In this document: one piece after another, positions 10,875-23,319 of the stretch | Layout: every line of letters starts with the position of its first letter | How positions within the stretch are numbered: the stretch's first letter is position 1 | Assembly (NCBI RefSeq): GCF_050948215.1 | Contig: NC_135149.1 | Location: 7,049,001-7,113,000 of the forward strand | Direction of reading: 5' to 3' | Length of the DNA stretch: 64,000 nt | DNA from: Halictus rubicundus | Taxonomy: Eukaryota > Arthropoda > Insecta > Hymenoptera > Halictidae | Translations under genes and position numbers: made by a program | The notes under the pieces: generated by a model | Databases searched by the model: none | Told to the model about the DNA's origin: nothing | Seen by the model: only the letters and a program-made list of their open reading frames with translations

Positions 10875-11904
10875 TATTGTCACACTTATACTATTGCAGT
10901 TTTACGACATTGAAAACAATGTAATGAAAGTTGCATTGTTTTGCAGGGTTCGAAAATGTTCTGGAACTTCTAACTAACATATTAGATACACAAATTATTC
11001 CTTAACCTTCGTAAAAAAGTAATCAATTCAATCATCGATGTATTTTCTACTTTATTGTACACTATTCCAAACATACATACAATTATGTTAGTTGAAACAG
11101 TACTCAAAATTGTGGAATTTATACTTTTATTGCACAATGGAACTACTTAGTTTTATAATATGTGTATCGTTTTATTATTGCCTCAAATTTCACAGCAAGC
11201 ATATTATATATTGTTAAACAATAACAAGCATTATCGCCAGACGTTACACTTCAATGGAAAAATAAAAGAAGAGAATGAAAGCGTTTTATCAAATCGAAAT
11301 GAGAAATACACAAACGAATCTTCTTCGGATTGAACGCATTACTTCAATCTCATACACATACACGAGGAACTCTGGCAACCCCAATAAGAGCAAATCGGAG
11401 CGAAAAGAGAAGAAGGAAAGCCATTAAATTCGCCCTCTAATCGATTCCGATGCAAATCAAGATGCCTCCGCGAGGCTCGCGTCCTTGGTCATTGAAAACG
11501 TCATTGCGATCCACTTTGGTTTCACCGGTGGAAGCGTCCGACCTAGCAGGAAATATCTCCGTGCATTAATTCCCGGGAACAGATTGCATCTGAGATATGG
11601 TAATGAAGGCAACGCGTGGCGTAAGAGTTGACTCCTCTTCGGCTGCGAGAAACGCGGCGTGACACTAAGAAGAACGAGACTCGATTGGCGTAGAATAGGA
11701 TCCCCGAGGAGTCCGAGGAGCCGCTCGAAGAGGCCACGGTAAATCTCTTTCTCGCCTCGAGACCTCTTCCTGACAAGGGGCCGCTCCGGGTCTCGCGACG
11801 TAGACACGATCCCCGTGTATACGTTTCCAGGGACTCTGCTCTTTCAGTCCGACTATGCCAGTTTCTTACAAAAGGGAACCGACAGAACGTCCCACTGCGC
11901 TTCA

Positions 11905-11975
11905 ACTAGTGTAGGTCTACTTGGACTCCTCAGCAATTTCGATCAATAAACCTTTGAAATTTTCGTTAACCCCCT
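11905..11975 (+). repeat. Direct repeat, left copy
   Basis: About 70 bp starting AGGTCTACTTGGACTCCTC and ending GTTAACCCCCTTCTGA recurs at about 12730-12800. The two copies flank the hAT-type MITE, with about 230 bp of extra sequence. Confidence 0.7.
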
Positions 11976-12205
11976 TCTGAATCGAATTGCAGAGTATGTG
12001 TTTGGGTGCATGACATGTGTTAGATTTTTCTCAGAATTTCGAAACGTCATTAACTAGGGAAAATAGGCCAAAAACGGATTTTCTGATTTTACCCCATAAC
12101 TACCCTCCCGATCGGGATATGGGGTTGAAATTCTACAGGCCTCGTCACACGCATTTTCGGCTTTCTATAGAAGAAGTAGACTCCGTCTTCTAATTTTGTT
12201 CCCAT

Positions 12206-12699
12206 CAGAGTTGTGCAGAATTACAATTGAATTACTCCAGGAATTATAATTACAAAGTAATTAAAGTACATTTTAATTCAGTGATATTGTAAATTATAAT
12301 TCAGACCTTCATTCAATTACATTACAATGTAATTCGTAATTGCAATTGGAGTACAGTTATAAAATATTTTGTAATTAATTTATATAAAATAGCGTTACGT
12401 ATTATGAATGAGAACGGAGAATAGAAAATACGCTGCATAGACAGCAAACAAGTATATGAAAGGAAAACATAAAAATACATTGCACTTCTTCAAAGTTCTG
12501 GGCTATAATTTGGAGAGTTGTATTTTCATTACATTGTATTTCAATTACACATCTGACTAAAATAAATAGTAATTGAATTAATTGAAAGGTTTGAAGTATG
12601 TAATTCAGTTACGACGTAGTTGAATTACTATATAATTGAAATACAATGTAATTCAATTGTGTAATTGCATTACAATGTAATTGAATTAGCACAACTCTG
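12206..12699. mobile_element. hAT-type MITE built of AATTAC-rich palindromic repeats
   Basis: The ends CAGAGTTGTGCAGAATT and CAGAGTTGTGCTAATTC (reverse-complemented) are inverted repeats. Flanks GTTCCCAT and GTTTCCAT form a 7-of-8 target duplication. The inside is filled with alternating GTAATT and AATTAC words, many as palindromes such as ATTACATTGTAAT variants. The CAGAG terminus and 8-bp duplication fit hAT. Confidence 0.85.
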
Positions 12700-12729
12700 G
12701 TTTCCATTATATAGCTTGCAGTTGGACTG

Positions 12730-12800
12730 GGCTAGGTCTACTCAAACTCTTCAACAATTTAGATCATTAGACCTTTGAAATTTTCTTTAACCCCCATCTA
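12730..12800 (+). repeat. Direct repeat, right copy
   Basis: Starts near AGGTCTACTCAAACTCTTC and ends CTTTAACCCCCATCTAA; about 80 percent like the copy at 11905. Confidence 0.7.
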
Positions 12801-13642
12801 ACTGATTTAGGAAATTGTAGCACTTAGATTATGGGACTAGTGCCTAAATGTAATCTAGTTCCCAGCATTTTTGCACTTGAGCTTAATAACAATCTCATTC
12901 TCATGTTCGAAATTTCAGTGTTCCGTATTGGATACCATATAGTATTCCATATCTTATAACATTTATACTTTTCTAATGTTAATTCAACATTCATAATTAT
13001 TTGCAATGCTAAAAATATAAGACTGCTCTTAAATTGAGCAAAAATGTATGACTCGATACCTGTGACAATCGTATATTTGTTGGCACTGTTGTCAGAGTGA
13101 CATTCGAAGAACAAAATGGTAGATCATGAAGACAAACAGTATGTTTTATTCAGAAACATGATTCTCGATTTTTATTTATTATCCTATTCCAAATACCCAC
13201 TTCCTCTAAAAGATTCCTGCTAGTTCATCTTCCACTAATAGACCGTCTGCAATGAATTCAACCAACAAGTGACGTCAACTGTCAACAAAAATGGGTTTCT
13301 GGCAATGAAATAATAGAATGGAAGTAAAATAATCTGGCAACGGTTGGATCGATAAATTCCTCAGTCCGTCACGACAGATTCTAGGTAGTGTCAGTACAGA
13401 TATCTCCATTCCGGCCACGTCGAAAGATAGTAGCAAAGAATTTCCACGTGTCATTGGTCGGCCATTCTTTTCGAACGATGACCATCGATATTTTTCCCGG
13501 TCGCCGAACAGTCGGCTTTTTTCTGGCCTCCGTGCGCCGTTTACAGAAGCGTCGAATGGCTACACGGATGTCAGCGGCGGTATGACAGTGCAGCTTTCGA
13601 TGACATTGCTGTCATAGAGCACCGGTCCCGACCAGCTCGTAC

Positions 13643-13662
13643 GAGAGAGAGAGAGAGAGAGA
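13643..13662. repeat. GA microsatellite
   Basis: About ten GA units. Confidence 0.95.
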
Positions 13663-14021
13663 AATACTACTTGTGCAGACGAGTAGGCTAAAGCTTCAAC
13701 CCACACGTGTTTCCGGAGGCGATCAAACACTCGAGACGACAGTGAGCACGAGTCTTTTCAGAATTTGTGCGAACGCAAATAGTCAGAGTACAGGATATTC
13801 CTGGTTTTCAGGGATTATGTGGCAACGAGATGTTTAATGGATATTTCACAATTAAAATTTGAAGTACACTACGGTTTGTTTCGCAAAATAAAAATGATCT
13901 TCGTCAATTGCAAGAGTCAAGAGCCAAACATTTCAATCCTTCTTTAATAATTTGAAGAAATTGAAAATATGTTGATATTTTCCAATTATTTTAATTTTTC
14001 TGTTGTCTTGAAGCACCGTCT

Positions 14022-14055
14022 AGTCTCTGTCATAAATGCATAAAATCCGTAGCAT
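14022..14055 (-). mobile_element. TAGACTG-family MITE, end fragment
   Basis: GTCATAAATGCATAAAATCC followed by GTAGCA matches the conserved end of the family. It lies in the intron 35 bp below the exon at 14086. Confidence 0.6.
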
Positions 14056-14085
14056 GGTTACGCGTTAGCAGTTTGCGAAACTTAC

Positions 14086-14321
14086 TTGAGTAGTGTCGAG
14101 ACCATTCTGATTCTGCCGCCTCCTACCCCTTGGCGGTCTGGGGGTGGCCGCACCTGACAGGTGAGCGCCCTGGGGGCTTCCGCCCCTGGCGTCGACCGCT
14201 GTATTCGCGGCCAGGGTGGCCCCGTCGTTATTTTCCGTGTGTGTGCCTAAATCAGTCGCCTCTCCACGATCGCCGCCACGTGGTCCGGAACTAGCGGACA
14301 CGTTTTCACCTGATACCTCAC
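14086..14321 (-). CDS. Internal exon 1 of SAM-domain nuclear protein gene
   Basis: This is the most 5' exon recognised of a minus-strand gene. The acceptor reads ATTTTCCAG just above 14321 and the donor is GTAAGTTT just below 14086, both close to consensus. The exon starts at codon position 2 (xGT) and ends in phase 0, giving about 79 residues with no stop. The peptide is low complexity: Gly/Ser/Asn-rich, then Pro/Arg-rich with PRPPRGRRRQ, ending NGLDTTQ. No catalytic domain is visible; it looks like a disordered linker of a chromatin or transcription factor. It joins in frame to the exon at 10154-10380 across a 3.7-kb intron containing MITEs. An upstream exon ending in phase 1 must exist above 14321 but I could not identify it. 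Confidence 0.75.
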
Positions 14322-15656
14322 CTGGAAAATCCAAAAAACAGCCTATTAAAACATCGAACATTATCTGAACTCTTCAAACGATCCTAAAAAATAGGTGCAT
14401 AGAAAACAAAATTATGAAGACAGTTTCTTTCAAATGTTAGACATTACACACTATTTTTGACACTATTTGAGATATTTTTAAAAAATGGAGAAGGCGGAAT
14501 GTTGGTTTGTAAATGACTCAAATATGTTTCTAAATGGTTGGCATCAACTCATAATACTAAACCAAGACAGAATAAATGGTTAAGAACAACCATTTACGAA
14601 AATGATGTACACATTTCATCCTTGTCCCCATCAAAATAATTCGACCAAATGACAGAACGGCCAAAAAATGCCGAAGTGTCCATCCGCCAGATGATGTCAC
14701 ACTGACATCCCCTCACCATCACGCGCACTGTCGCTATTGGCCGGACACGATGCGTGCGATGGTAGAGGAACCTGATTCGAGTCAGGCCATATTCTTTGCC
14801 TAGCCATCTTTCGGCGAATGAACAGTACACCACTAGAAGCTACCTAAACTCCCACCCCAGTCCAATCGCCTCGACTATCACTAAATCCTTAAACAGAACC
14901 AGAGTACCAAACCATACCATAACTCCCATGCGATTTTACTATCGGCCCCCACCCCCCACTATCTCGCACAATTAAGTATGGAGGAAAGTTCCCATTCAGG
15001 ATCAGATAATCCCCTCCCAAAAAAAAAGAGTCAGCGCTCGTTCGTTCCCTGGATCGAGTAGGAGGAAGAAGAAGCATCAGGTCGGGTATTTAAACGTTGA
15101 ACAGCCGGTTTTCCCGCGTCTTTGCGTCACCATAGGACGTCGGCTCGTATTTCGGTGCATCGTCGTGCCGATAAATCCGCGTCGGATCTCCAGGCTCGTA
15201 CGTTTCCCGTTGTCGACGTCGCCGTCGCCGTCGTCTGCCTGCACAGCACCGGTTTCGTAACGAGGCGGTAGCTGAGGGCACGTCGTAAAGCTTCCTTAAC
15301 GTCGTGCCCCGTGTAAACGGTGTCTTTCGACACAGCCGAGAATTTCGATGAAATACGTTAAGAGGGATAACCGTAGGACGCGATTACACGGTGGCTGAGA
15401 GCGAGCCGCTGCGCGGAGAAGAGATTTACACCCAATAAATGAACCCGTCCCCGCCGCCATTATCTTCATGCTCGATCGGAGACGCGTATCTGTTGCCGCG
15501 TGCGAGAACTACACAAGTTTTCGGCTTCGATGGCGAATGATACAGCGGGCCGCCGGGAAGAAGAGGAAGAAGCGAAGAGAATACCGGGGGTACCGGCGCG
15601 GAAAGGTAAGAGAAAGATGAAACGGAAGAGAGAAACGGGGTTCTTTCGAAAGAGAG

Positions 15657-15691
<35 letters not shown>

Positions 15692-15960
15692 GGAGGGAGA
15701 TGTGGGGAATGGGGTAGGGCTTGAAGAAGGGAGAGGTCGGTGGCCACATTAGCTACCAAAAATATCCAATAAATTCTTGCCATCGTTAAACGGTCGGAAT
15801 TTTATGGCGGTAGTAACTCGTGCACATGGCCGAATTTGTTGGAAGATAGGATCAAGGCGGAGATGGTTGCGTGCGATGCTCGCCGACGACGAGGCCCTCC
15901 TCGCGAGCCATGATTTCGCCATCGATGCACACGTGTGCGATGGTGAATTTTTGGAGTGTG
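14322..15960. other. Upstream intron or 5' region; CpG-rich block 14.6-15.95 kb
   Basis: Contains a GA microsatellite and several overlapping frames on both strands. It could hold a promoter or 5' exon of the minus-strand gene, but I found no phase-1 donor exon that fits. Confidence 0.45.
15661..15688. repeat. GA microsatellite
   Basis: About 14 AG units in a purine-rich stretch (15600-15720). Confidence 0.95.
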
Positions 15961-15964
15961 TCTA

Positions 15965-16262
15965 CGGAAATTGGGGCTTGGGGTCATTCGTTTTCTGGCT
16001 GTTTTACAAATCGAATCTAACCGAAGTAATTGAAGTATTTTTGCTTATCGCTAAACCTTCCATGCACTAAAATTGTCTATATATTCTCTATATATGTCGC
16101 CCACGCGTGGCCGATAAATGTCGCGGAATTATCCCCACTACCGCGGGTTGTACCTTGGTCGCCGAGGAGTGTAACATATTACATACAATACAAAATACAA
16201 TAACAAAACTTCTTTATTTTTCTTTTTTTCTTCTTTCTTTATCCAAAAATAAAAAAGTTTTG
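15965..16262 (-). repeat. Dispersed repeat, GATATATGTCGC family, extended copy
   Basis: Reverse-complemented, this aligns to 58380-58740: an A-rich AAAGAAAGAAGAAAAA stretch, then CTCCTCGGCGACC, CCCGCGGTAGTGGGGATAAT, GCGACATATATAGAGAAT, then TTTTAGTGCATGGAAGGTTT through CAGCCAGAAAACGA. Boundaries are approximate. Confidence 0.8.
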
Positions 16263-16597
16263 TTGGATTAAATGAGACGGTGTTTCAAGATTTAGTTTGT
16301 TACTCACTTTTACGTGGGATGTACTGGAAATACAATAATTAGTTGGAATAAATCTAATAAATGCGTCGAACAACATTTTTATTAGTAGAAATGTAAATTA
16401 TTACTTCACATTACCCAATGTAACACAATTTGAGCATATGTGAATCACGATGATTATTAGATAGGAGGCCATTTTTAAATTAATCAAACGACACTGTACA
16501 GTCTGTAACCCTTCCGAGAGAGTATTTTTAAAACCCTTCTACAACGTTTTGTACGATTTTTCCGACTAATAAAGATAGTAATGAGGATACTAATAAT

Positions 16598-16795
16598 TAG
16601 ACTTATTTTTATGCAAAATAAAAGTTTTCTACCTGAATTGCAACAGACTGGAGTGAAATAAATATTTATTTTCTTTCTTAATATGTTTAATAGGTTGAAA
16701 ATGAGATAACAGTCTTTTAAAATTTTTCTAATGTTTTTACTGTTTTCAGATACGGCTACCCATTTTTGTCATAAATGCATAAAATCCGCAGTATA
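16598..16795 (-). mobile_element. TAGACTG-family MITE, full copy (8-bp TSD)
   Basis: Left end TAGACTTATTTTTATGC, right end GCATAAAATCCGCAGTATA. A perfect 8-bp target duplication CTAATAAT flanks it (16590-16597, 16796-16803). It aligns over its length to the inverted copy at 34900-35100. Confidence 0.9.
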
Positions 16796-16803
16796 CTAAT
16801 AAT

Positions 16804-19800
16804 GTACCGTCGTCTCTGGCTGTGTAACGCAGGATGATACTACTTAACGTTTAGCCGCCCGACATTGGTCACTTGTGAACTAATATTTGAGCTTAATACA
16901 CATTGCATAAGTATCCAGCTACTTGAATTGACTTCTTAGATCCTTCTACATTCATTTTCTTCTCCTCCGAGTTACAAGAATTGTTAAACAATATTTTGTA
17001 TCTCAAAGCAATTAACCTGAAACTTCGCTGCTTTTCATTTATAAATAGTTTGGCTAGTTTCCTAAAAGATATTGTTGTTGATATATTTGTATCCAGCTTA
17101 AAGAATAAAACAAGAAGATTAGAGTACAACTGTAATAATGAACAGCATTAGCAAAGAAGTAATAAAAGAAGTAGAATAGACAATAAATAAGGAAACTAGA
17201 GAGACAGTTAAGTGAAAGGAGGTACTATGCACAGACAATACACGGAGCTATTAAAAATGACTTTTAACAATGAATTCAAATGAAAAAACTAAATAGCAGA
17301 TTCTAATACAATATTTCGGTACAGATTTTAATACGACATAATTCAAGTAGTTTGTCAAATGATTACAAAAATATCATCGACTATGTAAAAATGCGCATAA
17401 ATCTTGTTTTATAGCTACCGGCAGCGTGAAACGGAATATTGAAATCGGTAGTGTTCTTTTACGCATTACGAAAAGTCTTTAGAAGAACATCGTAAAAGCC
17501 ATTCCAATGATAGTCATTATCCAATGACTTCATCGTTACAGGCCGGGATATTTACAGCTTCCCATAAAAATTCTATTAGATATTATCTTCAAACAGGAAA
17601 CTAATCCTTGTTCGTCTCGATACGTTCATCTCCTGTTATGCTTTGAAAATATAAAGGCTCTTTCCGAGTACATTAAGAAAATGAATTCTTCGTGTAGACA
17701 CAGTTTATGGGTTTCCTTCGTTCATTTTTCTGGCACAAGAATAGCGGCCATTGATATACGGTTTCTAGCATCGATTTATTGGCCTCAGTTCTAGCCTATG
17801 TTTTCGGAAAAACATAATGAAAGGGGCATGAACGATTGATCATATTGTAATAACGAAAAGATACTTGGACTGAACTCATTCCGATTTAATGCATTGGATA
17901 TCTATACACTATAACGACAAGACAAGAAACACTAAAAAAACTCTAAGTTATATGTTAGTTATATGTTAGTTGTATGTTTTAATAAATAGAACGAAGCTGT
18001 CAAAGATTTAAGCGTAATTGCATGACGCAAATAATGGGTGTGTGTATGTATTAGGAGAATATAAATTATTATGACATTCTGTATGCTGCTCTTTCTCTTT
18101 GAAAAAATTAAAGTTGCACAGCTTATTAACACCCCCCGCCCCAACCACGATGTGACTTAATTTCAATTAATTAAAATATCTTAAAATGCTCTAATGAATT
18201 AAATATACATATAAATAAATCAAGTAAGCTTAGAACATAAGATAAATTATTGGGATATTTAATATGCTCGTTAAAAAATTAAAATTGTGAAATGACAGAT
18301 CTGATCAGAAAATTATAGACATCCTTAAACTGAATTAAATTTTTTTGGTACAAAAATAGAAATTGATATACTCAATCACAGTTTAACAACATCCTCCCCT
18401 TTACGTTCTGGTTACACTTTAAAGAACCATTTTCATTGAAATAAATTAAATATATTTTATTAAGTTAATTTAATGTAGTACAGGATTGCATGCATTTAAG
18501 ACTCGACGATTATGAAAAATGTGGGCAATTGCAGAATTGTCACTGAAACTGGGGCATTCGATGTAAATGCGACAACAATTACACAGTGAGAGTGTGGAAC
18601 ACGGCAAAAGGCGTGTGCAAAGACGAAGTTATTTCTAATTGAAACTTTCTAATGCGTCCAGAGGACCGAGTTTTGATTTAACGCCGTAATAAGGAAAGCT
18701 CGTATAATGCTATCTGGCCGTTTCCATCGCATTCCGTCACGTTTCCTTCGGAAGATACATCTCAACCGCAACTTTTATGAGTGCGGTAGCGCGGCCAAGT
18801 CACGTACGACAAATATCATAACACGAATTCCGGAACTCCCGAAGAGCCGAACTATTGTTTGCAGATCGTTCCCGGGGCCTCTCTTCCTAGTTATTTACGG
18901 ATCGGCGAAAAATTGTTTGCAGTTATGGCCGTCGGGCTTAGCGAAATCCACGAGTCAGCACGTGAATTGTTTCCGAAGCGACAGCTGTTTGTCTTCAAAC
19001 ATTTACCGGTTTTATGCGCGCGGCGAATAATTTTTATTACGACAGTGCTCGGACGATTTTCCAGAGTCAATAATATTTAATGGAAGCGAAAATGTCAACA
19101 CAATATTTACTCTACCCACCGATTCCTTTCGTGAGTGTTTTTATGTCCTTGAGGCTTTCTTAAAGATGTTATGTATACCGTTCGAGTGATACAATAGTGT
19201 TTTTTTTTTAATTAAATCCAATCTGTATCGCCGGGCAATTAAACGTAAAATTAGTTCTGACTGAATGTATATAAATTACTGGATTAATTTATATTATTAA
19301 TTGGATTATTTTAGTAATTAGTAATTTCCTCCTTTAATAAATTTCATAAATTCACCTAGCTATTTCTATAAAAATTCATAAAATCTACAGTCTGTTAATT
19401 ACACTGGAAAACTGTATTCATCATTAACTATAACACTTTTGATGCGTCACGCATTTCCAAAAGATATGTAATTTATCCAAACCAATGTATTTTGGTATTA
19501 AAAAATAATTATGCATTTATGCAACGGAAATTAATTCGAACTGAAATAATGCTACAAGGAACATACGTTTCACTTGGAGTTTCATTATCATTTCTGTAGT
19601 TTTGTAACTTTCCTTAACAGATGTGTGAACAGAACAAACGTAAAATTAGGCAAACATTCATAAAGATCGAGAATTGAGATTATTAGGTGCCAAGGATTAA
19701 TAGGTTTGTAGCTTTCAAAAACATAACACGTAAGAACACTAGCGTTCCCGATTTCAAAGCCACAAGACGGTTGAGTTAAACGCGAAGGTGCGACGGCACG

Positions 19801-20107
19801 TTATTGTTAGCTCCTATTCACAAGTCGTTACGATATTTCACACTCGAACCTGGCATTGTTCTAATACCAAGTAGAAGAACAAAGTTTCTTACATACCGTC
19901 GACCTTTCGTAACGAAAAGTTTAAGTACCGTGTTGGCTTGAAACTGACTTCTTGAAAATACTTCCAAAAATTAACGATTTTTAAAAATTGTCAGTTAACA
20001 CTACTGCAAGAAAGATATATATGATTAAATTCTTGAAAATTACAGAATGAATATGAACTGACAATAATAAATGATTAAATAAAATTGCGATTGTTAAGTC
20101 TAATAAT
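16804..20107. other. Noncoding, mostly AT-rich
   Basis: GC-richer island at 18.6-19.05 kb with overlapping open frames and no domain. Nothing else recognised. Confidence 0.6.
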
Positions 20108-20315
20108 TATACTTCGGATTTTTATGTAAAATAAAAATTGCTTGTATTAACTCCAAGGTACAGAAGCTACATGTATTTTTTTTTTCTTAACAATTTCATA
20201 GAATTGAAAACAATGCCACAGTACCTTAAAATTCTTTAAAATTCTTTAATTCGGTATTATTGTTTTGCATTTGATGTATTAATTTTTGTCATGGATCCAT
20301 AAAATCCACAGTCTA
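20108..20315 (-). mobile_element. TAGACTG-family MITE, full length
   Basis: Left end TATACTTCGGATTTTTATG, right end CCATAAAATCCACAGTCTA. The flanks CTAATAAT and CTAATTAA agree partly. Confidence 0.8.
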
Positions 20316-20323
20316 CTAATTAA

Positions 20324-22484
20324 CAATTGAGAATCAATCAATTGAACAATCTTATGCAAAAATTTTATGCATTTACAAAGTAAGTGGAATTTTCATAACG
20401 TTGATTTAACACTGAATTTTAATAAAACAACGGAAATATCCATTAATATATTATTTTCAATTCTACAAAATTCTGCAACAAATACATTTCTATTCGACTC
20501 ATGTTTCCCGCAAATGATACAGAAAGTTGGACTATTTTGCTCGAAGTTCCGGTTGTCTACGAATAAATAATCGATCTGGAGAATTGTGGAGTAAAAGTTT
20601 GGACAGATTGGTACGTTCAGCGTTAAGTTGTACGTTCCACGCCGAAAGATTAGTTTCGCGCGTCGGGAGAGTTGTTCATATCCGTAAAAGCCCACGCCTC
20701 CCTCCCGGAAACGGAGAGCTCGGAAAGGTTACAAATTACTTAATTATCACGTTGCTGCTCGAAATGCAGCTCGAACGGGGAAGAAAAGCTAGGGACACCC
20801 GGAACTACGAGCAATGGGTGCCGGGCATAAATTATTTCGCGGGACTGCGGCTAAAACGAATTGACCCTCGGGGTCGAGAATAGAGCGGCTCGCGACAGGA
20901 ATAAAGATGGCGCAACGCTTCTTTCAGCCGCCGGTAATTATTCCCGCCTCGAGAGCCTTTTCGGCGAAATCCGTGTAAAACGGTTTAAGCACACAACGCT
21001 CGCGTGGTCAGTGAAAAAAAAAGCTGAAATCAAGTGACTGTCAAACCCAATGACTGATCGCCTTCTTCTCCTTCGGAATAGCTTATTCTTTCGTTGTATT
21101 TCGACTTCGACGGAGCACAATGTCTCTGCACTCTGCGATTCCTTAAACGAATAACGGGATTGTCCTCGTTTGACACACTTTGTTATTTCTGTAAGTAGTT
21201 AGAGGACGTGACAAAATAATGGTTGTACTCAAAGAAGATCTGACGCCTTTATATAATTTTAAACATTAGCGTACAACAAACATCATTTTTGTTTTTATTT
21301 TCCAAATTCACGTGAGCACAGAGTAATGAATAATTGATGCTTCACTGAATTCTTTTTTGGAGGCTTAACAATTACTATTTTATTTAACCATACTCATTAT
21401 TGTCGTTGCAGAAATTATTATAATGTGTTTTAATAAAAAATATTTAGCTTAATTTTAGGGAAAATTCAAGTTTAAATTAAATTTAGAAGAATTTTTATAT
21501 AAATTAATTTAGAGAAATTCTTATAATGATTCAATTTTAAACTTAGTTTTAGGGAATTTCAAGTTTAAATTAATTTTAGAATATTTCTTATCATTTAATT
21601 TTAATCTTAATTTTAGGGGGGTTAAATTTCAAGTTTAAATTTAATTAATAAGTCTCCCATACATTTCTTAGAGCGAAAATTCACCTATTCCAATTTCCTC
21701 AGTTTTGAAAATTTACTTGATTCGTTTTCATTTTTCTAATTTACGTGATGACAATATTTAACAATTGGCATTCTAATGCTTAGTCCTCTACAATATGATA
21801 ATTATTAAAAAGAAAGAAGAAGTGAATATATTATATGAATGTTATATGCGATTTGAAATAATTTGATACAGAAAATATGCCTGTAAAGGTGAAGCTCATT
21901 GATTTGTTTACGATTCTAATTTTAGTTGACCTTCATTTTGTATCTTTTTATTTTTCAATGAATTGTTTCAAGATTATTTCCAAATACTTTTCTAGATTAC
22001 TGTCAGCTTCTATAATCGACACAGATGAAAATTTATGACTATGATAATTGAAGACTGAAATTACTGATTCACATTACACCTGAAATAATTTTCTACAACC
22101 CATAATCTGCAAGCAATTATGAACATTGTAAACACTGTCAGGAAAAGTGTGTACAACAGTATTAGGTGACGTAATGCGAGTGGACTATTCTACATGCAAA
22201 ATTGTGTTAATTGTGAGGAACTTCATTTTTTAATCAAGCAATTTATTTTTAGAAATGAAGTTACACTTTTAAATACAATGGTACACATTGCATTAGTTCT
22301 ACATTATGAAGAATACATTATAAATATTTTATATTATATAGCCTCATTCCCATAAGAAACGAACCCTTTTTAATAAATTTTTGCACAAGCAGAAGCCAAT
22401 TTATCGATCACGATAGAATTCTTAACAACTACCTTTTCTTATTTCGAATACGGATACAGAATGAATAAAGAGTTCGAAGCAAGA
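20324..22484. other. Noncoding; GC-rich island 20.55-21.1 kb, then AT-rich
   Basis: The plus frame 20527-20883 in the island has no recognisable domain. AT-rich DNA with the degenerate tandem repeat follows. Confidence 0.55.
21447..21650. repeat. Degenerate tandem repeat, three units
   Basis: TTTTAGGG followed by TTCAAGTTTAAATT occurs three times (near 21451, 21546, 21611), with unequal spacing filled by AT-rich variants. Confidence 0.7.
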
Positions 22485-22728
22485 AGTCCAAACGAACATC
22501 GATTACCTAGTAGAGCAACTATTCCAAAGAAAGCAGCTGGAGAGGTGGTTCAATGAAAAGTTAAAAGAAATGGCGAAACACGTTGCTCCGGTGGTGCGGA
22601 TCAGGCAAGCCACTCTTAGGAATGGTTCGAGATGAAGAAGCAAGACCGGAAGCCCCCGTTTCCTCCATTTGCGTCGGCCTCGGCAAGGCTGGCCAGGTTG
22701 AAAAACTGTCGGTTCGCCAGGTAAGAGT
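22485..22728. other. Possible unrecognised exon(s), both strands open
   Basis: On the plus strand a 57-codon frame reads NIDYLVEQLFQRKQLERWF onward (amphipathic helix pattern) to a stop at 22643. A different plus frame runs into CGCCAG followed by GTAAGAG, a near-consensus donor at 22722. On the minus strand a frame ends SGLPDPHHRSNVFRHFF. I cannot decide which, if any, is real. Confidence 0.3.
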
Positions 22729-22859
22729 TTGCACGCGTGCAGCGCGCGTGCACGCAACCATCTTCGAATGTCCGCATCCGGGGTTAGCACGGTACCTAAT
22801 GAACGATTAAGGCGGCGCTGCCGCATACAGACCGTCATTATAAACTCCAGAAGTGGCGA

Positions 22860-23040
22860 GCCATTATTTTTTTAATGCGCGGATTCCTGGGCTGAGTTAT
22901 CCCGGTATTTCGAACATCCTTCGCGTGAACATTCATAATTAAATGTTTCCCCCTTTCGGCCATTGTGCCGACCATCGCCTCCGAGAGATTATCAAAATGA
23001 TGTAATTAAAAAGGGGCCCGCAGGATCGAGATTCTACTGA
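22860..23040. promoter_or_regulatory. Candidate conserved enhancer-like block
   Basis: Unique-looking sequence with CATAATTAAATG and TGTAATTAAAAAG (homeodomain-type TAATT cores) in CpG-rich DNA, just right of a possible exon at 22.5 kb. Function is inferred from composition only. Confidence 0.3.
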
Positions 23041-23188
23041 AACACACCTTCGATTGTGGACTTTGAGGAATTTCATATTTCAAGTCAAATGAATTGTGCT
23101 GTTACTGGTTTGTTTTCATTATTTAAAACGATTTAAAATCAGAACAATTTATTCAATGAAGCATAACTGTGAAGTTAAAGTTAAACAC

Positions 23189-23311
23189 GCATAACTTTTG
23201 AACCAGTGAACTCCTCGCCTTGAAACTTCGATTTTTGGCATTTTCTCGTCGAGATGTACAGGAGTGTACTGTAAAAAATTCAAAATTTCTGGGTTGCCAA
23301 GATGAAGTTTA
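23189..23311 (+). repeat. Dispersed repeat, GCATAACTTTTGAAC family
   Basis: Contains GCATAACTTTTGAACCAGTG and TTTTTGGCATTTTCTCGTCG, ending GCCAAGATGAAGTTTA. Confidence 0.75.
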
Positions 23312-23319
23312 GCCGTTTA

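Larger units (their letters stand above)
10381..14085 (-). other. Intron 1 (between recognised exons) of the SAM-domain gene
   Basis: This 3.7-kb intron contains a TA-flanked MITE (10520-10874), a hAT-type MITE (12206-12699), an old direct repeat pair and a GA microsatellite. GC-richer blocks at 11.4-11.9 and 13.37-13.77 kb are open in more than one frame but have no supported exon. Confidence 0.65.

Noticed and set aside
15426..15783. Minus frames with poly-Ser-Leu
   Set aside because: Translation of the GA microsatellite.
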